Below are positions 1 through 5,811 of a stretch of DNA of 8,188 nt, piece by piece. The position numbers and the translations under genes are program-made. Below the pieces are notes generated by a model that was not told the DNA's origin, did not search any database, and saw only the letters and a list, made by a program, of their open reading frames with translations. Every line of letters starts with the position of its first letter. The stretch's first letter is position 1. Source of the DNA: Thermoplasmata archaeon (lineage in GTDB: Archaea > Thermoplasmatota > Thermoplasmata > GCA-020350865); assembly GCA_020351895.1 (NCBI GenBank), contig CP070672.1:2958144-2966331 (forward strand), read 5' to 3'.

Positions 1-117
1 AAACCAAATATCCGCAGGGGAAAATTGTCCCATGAGAAGGCTATTGTATGCAAGGGAAGATTGAGATCCTATGTATGGGAATTGAAGGCAAGAAAGAGCA
101 AGAAAAAGGAAACCTGA
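1..117 (+). CDS. Possible 3' end of a gene entering from the left edge (unrecognised)
   Basis: Frame 1 is open from the first base to a TGA at 115-117, giving 38 residues that begin KPNIRRGKLSHEK and end in a strongly basic tail (ARKSKKKET). The other two forward frames close early. I recognise no family in this short piece. A Lys-rich tail is common at the end of archaeal proteins that bind nucleic acid, but that is only suggestive. The stop lies five bases before the stop of the HypE-tail ORF on the opposite strand, so the two would converge very tightly. A chance open frame of this length is quite possible, hence the low confidence. Confidence 0.25.
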   Translation, partial: KPNIRRGKLSHEKAIVCKGRLRSYVWELKARKSKKKET

Positions 118-122
118 AATAA

Positions 123-311
123 TCAACATATCCTCGGCACAGGATCTCCGATATGTATATCAACTATTCTTTTTCCTCCAACCAATGTGTTTAATATTAC
201 GGTACCGTCCTCTTCTTTCACTTCACCAATGATTACTATGTCCTTTCCCCCTTCATTCTTATGAAAGCGGTTGTCATATCCTTTTAAAATACGGGAAAAA
301 GAGGGCTTCAT
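123..311 (-). CDS. 62-residue ORF carrying a detached HypE C-terminal tail (remnant or small protein)
   Basis: Residues 22-62 align without gaps to the last 41 residues of the complete HypE in this window, with 35 of 41 identical, including the GTVILNTLVGGKRIVD stretch and the terminal PRIC whose Cys carries the carbamoyl/cyano group in HypE. The first 21 residues are unlike HypE except for a short ILK match. None of the ATP-binding AIRS/PurM-type fold is present, so it cannot work as HypE on its own. The ATG overlaps the TGA of the upstream membrane protein gene (ATGA, 308-311), the arrangement of a translationally coupled pair. It is most simply a remnant of a duplicated hypE. However, the reading frame and tail are intact, and 8 of 14 changed codons are synonymous by hand count, so an expressed small protein cannot be excluded. 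Confidence 0.55.
   Translation of the reverse strand: MKPSFSRILKGYDNRFHKNEGGKDIVIIGEVKEEDGTVILNTLVGGKRIVDIHIGDPVPRIC
126..248 (-). repeat. Copy A of duplicated hypE 3' end
   Basis: These 123 bases align without gaps to 1108-1230 at a constant offset of 982 bases. By hand count 17 bases differ (about 86% identity), spread over 14 codons, 8 of them synonymous. Similarity stops at the stop codon on one side and just before the GGK codons on the other; I find no clear match in the flanks. The membrane protein gene lies between the two copies. Confidence 0.85.
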
Positions 312-991
312 AATCCATTAAAACGTTGAGGGATTGGTCTGGGGATAAGCCTTAACATTTTTATTGACAGAACAAGAATGTTCAGGTTGACCACCGTGCC
401 AAGAAAGGTTTCAATCACGAAAATGAGCATGAATATATAGGTTGATAAACGTCCTTCGATTATTATGCCGATAAAGAAAATCAGGAAAAATATAAACATG
501 GCAGCCAATAATAAATACCCAATAATAACGAGTACGCCACTGTATCTAGATGCTATTATCATATTAAATGCCAAAGGAATTAAAATCAACCCTAAAAATG
601 AAAGATTAAGGCCAAACGGGGCTATAAAAAAACCTCCACTGGGCATACCTCTGAACATCAAAGCAAAAAGGATGAAGATAATGAAGATTAAAGCTGGTAG
701 TAAATAACATGCGATTCCACCCATTAATATAAAGGCTGGTCTCTCGTGGCCATCTGCAAACAGTTTTAACGGATTTAATGCGACGAAAGAAAAAATCGCG
801 ATAAATATTCCCAAAAGTAAGAATACAACCCATAGCAATGCGATACCTAGTGCTGGATCAATAATTTCTTCATAACGGAGAATACTGGAAAAAACTATTA
901 TGAATAGGAATGCTAAAGCAATCGCCCATAATCCGCTTATTATGGCGATAAAGACATAGGAATATCGATTTATAGGCATCTTATTATTCAT
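308..991 (-). CDS. Six-helix integral membrane protein of unknown function
   Basis: The 227-residue product is almost entirely hydrophobic, with six likely membrane helices at about residues 12-36, 47-72, 87-113, 124-147, 151-178 and 184-211. Loops are short and the tail is basic (RLIPRPIPQRF). I see no catalytic motif, metal-binding cluster or transporter signature and do not recognise the family. The longest open frame begins at a TTG two codons earlier (995-997). I prefer the ATG at 989-991, but an AGGAAGGG element sits eight bases before the TTG and 14 before the ATG, so the TTG is possible. The stop overlaps the start of the HypE-tail ORF. Upstream lies a 13-base palindrome around a TATA-like core. 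There is no sequence link to hydrogenase function; only position places it beside hypE. Confidence 0.75.
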   Translation of the reverse strand: MNNKMPINRYSYVFIAIISGLWAIALAFLFIIVFSSILRYEEIIDPALGIALLWVVFLLLGIFIAIFSFVALNPLKLFADGHERPAFILMGGIACYLLPALIFIIFILFALMFRGMPSGGFFIAPFGLNLSFLGLILIPLAFNMIIASRYSGVLVIIGYLLLAAMFIFFLIFFIGIIIEGRLSTYIFMLIFVIETFLGTVVNLNILVLSIKMLRLIPRPIPQRFNGL

Positions 992-1022
992 GGTCAACTT
1001 CGTTTCCCTTCCTGTACTTCTC

Positions 1023-1035
1023 GACTTTTAAAGTC
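1023..1035 (-). promoter_or_regulatory. TATA-like box inside a 13-base palindrome, membrane protein gene promoter
   Basis: On the + strand this reads GACTTTTAAAGTC: 6-base arms around one central base, with a TTTAAA core. Read on the - strand it lies about 38 bases upstream of the preferred ATG, so transcription would start near 1004 and leave a very short leader. A palindrome on the TATA box would suit a repressor operator, but short AT-rich palindromes are common by chance. A second AT-rich candidate (ATTAATATTAAATTC on the - strand, about 1074-1088) lies further upstream. Confidence 0.3.
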
Positions 1036-1104
1036 AAAGATTCATTTCGTTCTTCTTATTTTTAGTCATTCTTGAATTTAATATTAATCAGATGGAGCAA
1101 TCAA

Positions 1105-2169
1105 TTAACATATCCTCGGAACAGGATCCCCAATGGGCATATCAACTATTCTCTTTCCTCCAACCAGTGTGTTTAATATCACGGTACCGTCCCCTTTTTT
1201 TACTTCACCAATTATTACCGCGTGCTTTCCCTCTTCTGTTTTTTTCAGAATCTCAAGCACATCATCCGCCTTTTCCCTCACAACGCCTATTACAACCTTC
1301 CCCTCATTGGCTATGTTCAAGGGCTCTATTCCCAGCATCTCGCATGCCGCCAGAACAGGCTCTTTTATTGGTATAGCATCTTCGTTTATTTCTATGTTGA
1401 TCCTTGATTTCTGGCTCCATTCGTTGAGTGTGTTGGCAATGCCTCCTCTGGTTGGATCCTTCATTGACACGATGCCTCCAACCTCAAGGACCTTTGTGAT
1501 CATTGAGTATAAGGGACTTGCATCGGTTTTTAACTTCGTCTCGTAACCGTACCCTTCCCTTGTGGATAGGATAGTCACACCGTGATCTCCGACGCTGCCT
1601 GAAATTATTATTTTATCCCCTTCTCTTAGACTAGAATCCAAAAGCCATTCACCCTCAAAATCCCGGTGTTTTCTTACTTCCTTTATATTGTGATCTAGTA
1701 ACTTTGATCTTCTTCCGATTCCAGATGTATTTATACAAATCTTATCCAGAGCACCCTTTTCCATGACCTTTGTGTCACCAGTAATTATCGGAATACCGGT
1801 TTCTTCAGAAATCTTTCCAATACTATCCAGTATCTTATCCAAATCTGAAATCAAGAAGCCCTCTTCAATGATTAATCCCAAAGACAATGCCAGAGGTTCA
1901 GCACCCATGACAGAGAGGTCGTTTATTGTGCCGGAGACAGCAAGACTCCCAATGTCCCCCCCAGGAAAAAAGATGGGTTTTACCACATAAGAATCGGTTG
2001 TGAATATTATTCCATCCACAACTCCAGCATCTTCCAGTTCCTTGAGTTGGATCTCGATACCCTTATCCAATCCCTCTCCCCCGATACGCTCCAGAATATT
2101 CTTGGAAATCAGCTTCTGCATCACGGCTCCGCCTGCACCATGAGAAAGTGTTATCCTATCTTCACCCAT
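1105..2169 (-). CDS. hypE: Hydrogenase maturation factor HypE (carbamoyl dehydratase)
   Basis: HypE dehydrates, with ATP, the carbamoyl group that HypF places on its C-terminal Cys; the resulting thiocyanate supplies the CN ligands of the Ni-Fe site through HypC-HypD. The 354-residue product has the usual family length and shows the N-terminal LSHGAGG motif (8-14), TTDSYVVKP (57-65), the SGTINDLSVMGA helix (79-90), TGDTKVMEKG (130-139), SGSVGDHG (190-197), DPTRGG (238-243) and the C-terminal PRIC with Cys354. About 15-20 residues around 160-180 appear extra compared with compact family members. I chose the ATG at 2167-2169 because GAGTGAT, a partial match to GGAGGTGAT, sits four bases upstream; a GTG three codons earlier (2178) is the alternative. 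It lies downstream of the 79-residue gene and the maturation protease on the same strand, a coherent maturation block opposite mvhGA. Its last 41 codons are duplicated at 126-248. Confidence 0.95.
   Translation of the reverse strand: MGEDRITLSHGAGGAVMQKLISKNILERIGGEGLDKGIEIQLKELEDAGVVDGIIFTTDSYVVKPIFFPGGDIGSLAVSGTINDLSVMGAEPLALSLGLIIEEGFLISDLDKILDSIGKISEETGIPIITGDTKVMEKGALDKICINTSGIGRRSKLLDHNIKEVRKHRDFEGEWLLDSSLREGDKIIISGSVGDHGVTILSTREGYGYETKLKTDASPLYSMITKVLEVGGIVSMKDPTRGGIANTLNEWSQKSRINIEINEDAIPIKEPVLAACEMLGIEPLNIANEGKVVIGVVREKADDVLEILKKTEEGKHAVIIGEVKKGDGTVILNTLVGGKRIVDMPIGDPVPRIC
1108..1230 (-). repeat. Copy B of duplicated hypE 3' end (within the complete hypE)
   Basis: This is the partner of the 126-248 copy. 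It encodes HypE residues 314-354 and is in the same orientation, so the pair forms a direct repeat bracketing about 860 bases. Homologous recombination between the copies could delete the membrane protein gene, although 86% identity makes this less likely than with perfect repeats. Confidence 0.85.
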
Positions 2170-2211
2170 TAGAATCACTCTTTGATCAGGTACTCCCCCT
2201 TTGTCTTGTTA

Positions 2212-2230
2212 TGAAGGTTATTGAAGGTTA
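2212..2230. repeat. Tandem TGAAGGTTA direct repeat upstream of hypE
   Basis: TGAAGGTTA occurs at 2212-2220 and again at 2222-2230, a 10-base period that puts both copies on the same face of the helix. On the - strand it sits just downstream of a TATA-like TTTTTATTAA (about 2228-2237) and about 45-60 bases before the hypE start codon, where a regulator could block transcription. Operator function is an inference from position and spacing only. Confidence 0.4.
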
Positions 2231-2245
2231 ATAAAAAGGATCATG

Positions 2246-2485
2246 TTAAACAGGGGCTTCCCCCTCTACAACGACCTCTGTCACCTCTCTTCTTGTGTAT
2301 ACCAGAGGCTTTCCCCCTTCATCCTCGATTATCATGGCCTCGAAATTTTCTTTTTTATAGTTCTCTTCGGCTTTTTTCGCGTGCTCCATTCCTTCGTAGG
2401 TTTCGCCGTCCCACATGAACTTCTTACCGTCAATAATTTTGAAGCTATCGGGCAAACTCACACCCCCAGTTGTGTTCTTTGGCAT
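2246..2485 (-). CDS. Small acidic protein of unknown function in the maturation block
   Basis: This 79-residue soluble protein has no Cys, no signal peptide and no membrane segment. An N-terminal stretch (DSFKIIDGKKFMWDGETYE) is followed by a charged helix-like segment (about 30-47) and a strand-rich half ending in YTRREVTEVVVE. The pattern of strands around one amphipathic helix suggests a compact alpha/beta fold. I do not recognise the family and assign no function. It starts 65 bases after the maturation protease and ends 76 bases before hypE, on the same strand. The codon use and regular alternation of hydrophobic residues look like a real gene. No good ribosome-binding site precedes the ATG, but TTAAAATGATATAA lies about 20-30 bases upstream, so a leaderless transcript is plausible. 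Confidence 0.75.
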   Translation of the reverse strand: MPKNTTGGVSLPDSFKIIDGKKFMWDGETYEGMEHAKKAEENYKKENFEAMIIEDEGGKPLVYTRREVTEVVVEGEAPV

Positions 2486-2500
2486 GGTAATATCTTCATG

Positions 2501-2514
2501 TTATATCATTTTAA
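2501..2514 (-). promoter_or_regulatory. TATA-like element for a possible leaderless transcript
   Basis: On the - strand this reads TTAAAATGATATAA, centred about 23 bases before the ATG of the 79-residue protein. That is near the usual TATA-to-start distance in archaea, so transcription may begin at or close to the start codon, consistent with the missing ribosome-binding site. Confidence 0.35.
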
Positions 2515-2550
2515 CTGACCATATCTCCATTTCCATTAGGTAATGGTAAT

Positions 2551-3039
2551 TTAAAAGTATCTTTCGACGATCAACTCGCATGCCTCTTTTACCTTATTCT
2601 TCAATGTATCAGACAGTCCTGGTTCCACGAATTCAGGAATCTTTTCAACCTGGCATGAGAGGATACGAACATCCACCCCGCATAGGTCCCTCAGCTCCCT
2701 CAAAAGATTGGAGGTTGGCATCTGATGCATTGAGAAATCATCGATTTTGTTTTCTGGAATTTCATCGAGATCGATTTCAAAGATCTCCCCTGGCGGTCTT
2801 CCAAAATCAACTGCATCTATGATGATGATCCTATCTGGTCTCTGCTCGTCCAGCGTGATATTGAACAATAACTCCCTTACAGATAAACCGGCATTGACCA
2901 CATAAACATGATCGGGAATATTATATTCCCTTTCGAGTTCTTCTACAACAGCAGGGCCGAAGCCATCGTCTCCAAAGAGAATATTTCCGCATCCAAGGAT
3001 TAACACGGACTTTCCATGGTATTCAGGCATGTTTTCCAA
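2551..3039 (-). CDS. [NiFe] hydrogenase maturation endopeptidase (FrhD/HycI/HyaD type)
   Basis: Family members cut the C-terminal extension from the hydrogenase large subunit once nickel is inserted, which lets the active site close. The 162-residue product has the family length and shows the nickel-sensing GCGNILFGDDGFG motif (16-28; archaeal FrhD-type enzymes have DDG where E. coli HybD has DEG), the NAGLSVRELLFNI turn, the RIIIIDAVDFG strand with its Asp, the MHQMP histidine, and the LSCQVEKIPEFVEPGLS segment. The open frame runs back to 3186, but the upstream part is AT-rich promoter DNA. I chose the TTG at 3037-3039 because a perfect GGAGG (3047-3051) lies seven bases before it; the in-frame ATG at 3028-3030 is 16 bases away and is the alternative. 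The likely substrate is MvhA, encoded divergently, which has a 25-residue tail after its last motif. Confidence 0.92.
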   Translation of the reverse strand: MENMPEYHGKSVLILGCGNILFGDDGFGPAVVEELEREYNIPDHVYVVNAGLSVRELLFNITLDEQRPDRIIIIDAVDFGRPPGEIFEIDLDEIPENKIDDFSMHQMPTSNLLRELRDLCGVDVRILSCQVEKIPEFVEPGLSDTLKNKVKEACELIVERYF

Positions 3040-3046
3040 TGCATTG

Positions 3047-3051
3047 CCTCC
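3047..3051 (-). promoter_or_regulatory. Ribosome-binding site selecting a TTG start for the maturation protease
   Basis: GGAGG on the - strand is spaced seven bases from the TTG at 3039-3037 and 16 from the in-frame ATG. The spacing favours TTG, a weak start codon that could limit output of this low-abundance enzyme. Confidence 0.55.
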
Positions 3052-3087
3052 AAAACCCGCAAGGAAGGAGCCTCTAAAGAAGTTTAT

Positions 3088-3098
3088 GGTATATATCC
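3088..3098 (-). promoter_or_regulatory. TATA box of the maturation protease promoter
   Basis: On the - strand this reads GGATATATACC. Transcription starting about 26 bases downstream, near 3067, would give a leader of about 28 bases containing the GGAGG. The element is nearly palindromic. An alternative ATTTAAAT lies at about 3111-3118. Confidence 0.4.
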
Positions 3099-3220
3099 CT
3101 TTATTAATCCATTTAAATATCGTAAAAATGCGAAATAATCCCAATTTAGAACGAATCCCGTCAATAATAATGGTATATTCCGTCATAATTCGTTGGAAAA
3201 TTACCGCAATACGCAGTAAA

Positions 3221-3240
3221 TTCTATATACTTTTATATTA
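3221..3240 (+). promoter_or_regulatory. TATA region of the mvhGA promoter
   Basis: TTCTATATAC is followed by TTTTATATTA. Either core would place the transcription start at about 3250-3262, giving a short leader with the GGAGG at 3264-3268. The region 3052-3220 upstream is AT-rich, has no convincing gene, and holds an inverted repeat AACGAAT/ATTCGTT (3150-3156 and 3188-3194) and two CCGTCA direct repeats (3158-3163, 3180-3185), possible regulator sites for the divergent pair. Confidence 0.45.
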
Positions 3241-3263
3241 TACCCTTTCCTACATCTTCACAA

Positions 3264-3268
3264 GGAGG
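3264..3268 (+). promoter_or_regulatory. Ribosome-binding site of mvhG
   Basis: GGAGG lies six bases before the ATG at 3275 and three before the ATG at 3272. The spacing selects 3275 and rules out the open-frame extension back to 3029. Confidence 0.75.
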
Positions 3269-3274
3269 GAGATG

Positions 3275-4234
3275 ATGGTAAAAGTAGCAGAAGAATGGTT
3301 AAACATTTGTGGCGGTTGCGAAGTGACGGTTTTGGACATCGGTGAACCTCTGCTGGATTTACTTCCATCCCTGGAGTTCGTTCATATACCAGTGCTCATG
3401 GATCACAAGTATTTCGGGCAGACTGGTGAAGACGATACAAGTGTGATACAGATACCTGAGGCAGATGTTGGGATTATCTCTGGTGGCGTGAGAAACGAGA
3501 AGGAAAAGCATGTTGCAGAAGCCATGCGCAAGAACTGCAAGACATTGATTGCCCTAGGCTCCTGTGCATGCTACGGTGGCATTCCAGCCCTGGCAAACAT
3601 GTATACGTTGGATGATCTGTACACCAAAGTGTACAAGGAATCAGTAACAACTGAATCTGCAGAGACTCCCACGGACAACTTACCTCCTCTTTTGGACAGG
3701 GTATACGCAGTGGACGAGGTCGTAAATGTGGATCTTTACATTCCAGGTTGTCCAACAAATCCGGGACTGGTCGTTGAAGCTTTGACTGCGCTTTTGGAGG
3801 GCAAACCCTTCACATTACCCGAAAGAAGCGTGTGCGATGATTGTCCTGTAAAGCGTGAGAAGAAGGCTGAAGTGGCCATAAAAAGACCCCTTCAGGATGC
3901 ACAGTTCACCCCTGGACAATACGAGTCAATGCGATGCTTCAATGAACAGGGAATACTCTGTCTCGGACCTGTAACAAAATCAGGATGCGGCAAGCCCTAC
4001 GAAGAGGGAGATCAGATGGTTCCTAGATGTGTCAAGGGTTACATGCCCTGCAGAGGCTGTTTTGGACCCATAAGAAAGGGTGCAAATCCACTGGTGGACA
4101 TGATGAGCGCAATGTCGAGCATAGGTTTGGATGCGAAGCAGGTTGATGACAGAAGGGCACTTTTGAACAGATACATTGGTGGTCAAAAGAGGCTTAGACC
4201 GCTTCCTGCAAGACCTAGACCTGGAGGGAGGTGA
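3275..4234 (+). CDS. mvhG: F420-non-reducing [NiFe] hydrogenase small subunit MvhG
   Basis: MvhG carries the iron-sulfur relay that takes electrons from the Ni-Fe site of MvhA towards MvhD and HdrA in the cytoplasm. The 319-residue product shows the N-terminal CGGC (Cys12, Cys15), GSC (Cys97) and GCP (Cys159) that ligate the proximal cluster. Further Cys pairs and triplets at 187/190, 221/229/238 and 252/259/262 suit the medial and distal clusters. No twin-arginine signal peptide is present, consistent with a cytoplasmic group 3 enzyme. A second Cys (Cys99) follows the proximal ligand Cys97. The C-terminus ends in a Pro/Arg tail (RPLPARPRPGGR) whose role is unknown. The start is set by the GGAGG six bases upstream. 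Its TGA lies inside the ribosome-binding site of mvhA, so the subunits are probably translationally coupled. Confidence 0.95.
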   Translation: MVKVAEEWLNICGGCEVTVLDIGEPLLDLLPSLEFVHIPVLMDHKYFGQTGEDDTSVIQIPEADVGIISGGVRNEKEKHVAEAMRKNCKTLIALGSCACYGGIPALANMYTLDDLYTKVYKESVTTESAETPTDNLPPLLDRVYAVDEVVNVDLYIPGCPTNPGLVVEALTALLEGKPFTLPERSVCDDCPVKREKKAEVAIKRPLQDAQFTPGQYESMRCFNEQGILCLGPVTKSGCGKPYEEGDQMVPRCVKGYMPCRGCFGPIRKGANPLVDMMSAMSSIGLDAKQVDDRRALLNRYIGGQKRLRPLPARPRPGGR

Positions 4235-4235
4235 T
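4227..4235 (+). promoter_or_regulatory. Ribosome-binding site of mvhA overlapping the mvhG stop
   Basis: GGAGGTGAT is a near-perfect complement of the 16S rRNA 3' end and contains the TGA of mvhG (4232-4234). It lies four bases before the ATG at 4240, so this ATG, not the GTG at 4231 inside the site, is the start. Confidence 0.8.
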
Positions 4236-4239
4236 AGAA

Positions 4240-5685
4240 ATGGCAAAGACATTAACCATAGCACCAGTTTCTAGAATTGAGGGACATGGAAAGGTGACTA
4301 TACAGCTGGACGATGCTGGCAATGTTGCAGATACCTTTGTAAATGTTGTGGAGCTGAGAGGATTCGAGAAGTTCTGCATTGGAAGACCCGTGGAAGAATT
4401 ACCACGAATTGTGACGAGCATCTGCGGTGTTTGCCCGTGGTCGCATCATTTGGCATCTGCAAAGGCAAATGATGCGGTTTTCGGTGTTGAGCCACCCAGT
4501 ACTGGTAAGAAATTAAGAGATCTTTGTAATAGCATTGCCTATACTGAGGAGCACATTCTGCACTTCTATTTCCTGGCAGGTGCCGATTTCGTCATGGGCC
4601 CTTCGGCAGCGTACGCAGTAAGAAACGTAATCGGTATAGCCGGACAACATCCGGAAATTGGTAAAAAAGTGGTAAGAAATCGCCATCTAGGGGCAAGAAT
4701 GCTGGAAATCATTTCGGGAAAGGCAATCCATCCGGTTACGGCCGTGCCTGGCGGTTACAGTAAACCTCTTACGGAGGACGAAAGGCAGAAAGTGCTACCA
4801 ATGGCAGAAGAGGTCCTGGAGTTTGCGAAGTTCACTATAAAATTCGCAAAGGAGAACATATTCCCCAAATACCTGGACACTGTGAAAAGCTTAGGCGTAA
4901 TCAATACAGGCTTTTTAGGGACAGTTGCAGAGGACGGTTCCTTGAACTGTTACGACGGAAAACTGAGATTGATGAAACCTGATGGAAGCTTTGAAGATTT
5001 CACCTACGACCAGTACACAGACCACATCTCAGAGCACATCGAGCCGTGGAGCTATCTGAAGTTCCCATATGCCAAGAAATGGGGAGAAGGATTCGACATG
5101 AATCTGGAGGCACCAAAGGGCATTTACAGAACCAACACCCTGGCGAGAATAAACGTGGCGGACAAGATGGCAACACCATTGGCACAGGAAGAATTTACTG
5201 AATTCAGGAACCAGTTCGGAAGACCAGCACAGCTCACTTTGCTCTATCACTGGGCAAGACTCATAGAACTGCTTTATCATGCCGAGCACCTGGTTGATCT
5301 TTTAAACGATCCAGAGATAACGAGCACAGAAACAAGGGCCGCAGTCACACCGAGAGCCGCAAGGGGAGTGGGAGTTGTGGAGGCTCCAAGAGGGACTCTT
5401 ATCCATGACTATGAAACAGACGAAAAAGGAATGGTCAAGAATGTTAACCTGATCGTGGGAACGACACACAACAATGCTCCCATAAACATGTCCGTGAAAC
5501 AGGCTGCAACCACCCTGATAAAAGGCGGCACCTATGATGAGGGCATATTGAATCAGGTGGAGATGAGTATCAGGGCATACGACCCATGCTTATCCTGCGC
5601 AACCCACAACCTGGACGGTACCATACCAGTTAAGGTGGACATTTACGACCATAAGGGCAAACTGTTGAAAACCTTCAAAAACTAA
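4240..5685 (+). CDS. mvhA: F420-non-reducing [NiFe] hydrogenase large subunit MvhA
   Basis: MvhA holds the Ni-Fe(CN)2CO centre that splits H2. The 481-residue product opens with the family signature APVSRIEGHGKV (8-19), has the L1 motif ICGVCPWSHH (61-70; Cys62 and Cys65) and the L2 motif DPCLSCATH (448-456; Cys450 and Cys453), so all four nickel ligands are Cys and none is selenocysteine. The RGFEKF, LYHWARLIELL and VEAPRGTLIHDYE segments match group 3c enzymes. Twenty-five residues follow His456, the usual cleavage point for the maturation protease encoded nearby. The residue two before Cys62 is Ser60, where most large subunits have Arg. The start is the ATG after a perfect GGAGGTGAT, five bases past the mvhG stop. 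It is the last gene of the mvhGA operon and is followed by a U-rich terminator. Confidence 0.96.
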   Translation: MAKTLTIAPVSRIEGHGKVTIQLDDAGNVADTFVNVVELRGFEKFCIGRPVEELPRIVTSICGVCPWSHHLASAKANDAVFGVEPPSTGKKLRDLCNSIAYTEEHILHFYFLAGADFVMGPSAAYAVRNVIGIAGQHPEIGKKVVRNRHLGARMLEIISGKAIHPVTAVPGGYSKPLTEDERQKVLPMAEEVLEFAKFTIKFAKENIFPKYLDTVKSLGVINTGFLGTVAEDGSLNCYDGKLRLMKPDGSFEDFTYDQYTDHISEHIEPWSYLKFPYAKKWGEGFDMNLEAPKGIYRTNTLARINVADKMATPLAQEEFTEFRNQFGRPAQLTLLYHWARLIELLYHAEHLVDLLNDPEITSTETRAAVTPRAARGVGVVEAPRGTLIHDYETDEKGMVKNVNLIVGTTHNNAPINMSVKQAATTLIKGGTYDEGILNQVEMSIRAYDPCLSCATHNLDGTIPVKVDIYDHKGKLLKTFKN

Positions 5686-5690
5686 ATATC

Positions 5691-5719
5691 TTTTTTTCCT
5701 TTTTTTTAATTTTTTTTTA
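5691..5719 (+). terminator. Oligo-T terminator of mvhGA
   Basis: Three runs of seven or eight T (5691-5697, 5701-5707, 5711-5718), separated only by CC and AA (plus T), begin five bases after the mvhA stop. Such U-rich tracts without a hairpin are the usual intrinsic terminator in archaea. Confidence 0.75.
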
Positions 5720-5776
5720 TCTACTAGCTTTTGCTCTGAAGGTTGCTTTATTCATTGGATTTTCATTTGGTAATCT

Positions 5777-5783
5777 AAAAAAA
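5777..5783 (-). terminator. T-run, probable terminator of the FKBP gene
   Basis: On the - strand seven T follow about 30 bases after the TGA of the FKBP gene. It is weaker than the facing mvhGA terminator. The 126-base convergent region holds nothing else I can identify. Confidence 0.4.
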
Positions 5784-5811
5784 CCATGTTACAATAATTT
5801 TATTAAATACC

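Noticed and set aside
1092..1546. Open frames on the + strand across hypE
   Set aside because: They are antisense to well-conserved HypE motifs and have biased, low-complexity composition.
3040..3186. 49-residue N-terminal extension of the maturation protease
   Set aside because: It overlaps the divergent promoter, its composition is unlike the rest of the protein, and family members begin shortly before the GCGN motif.
3029..3274. 81-residue N-terminal extension of MvhG in the same open frame
   Set aside because: The segment is AT-rich promoter DNA, known MvhG proteins start near VKVAEEWL, and GGAGG at 3264-3268 marks the start at 3275.
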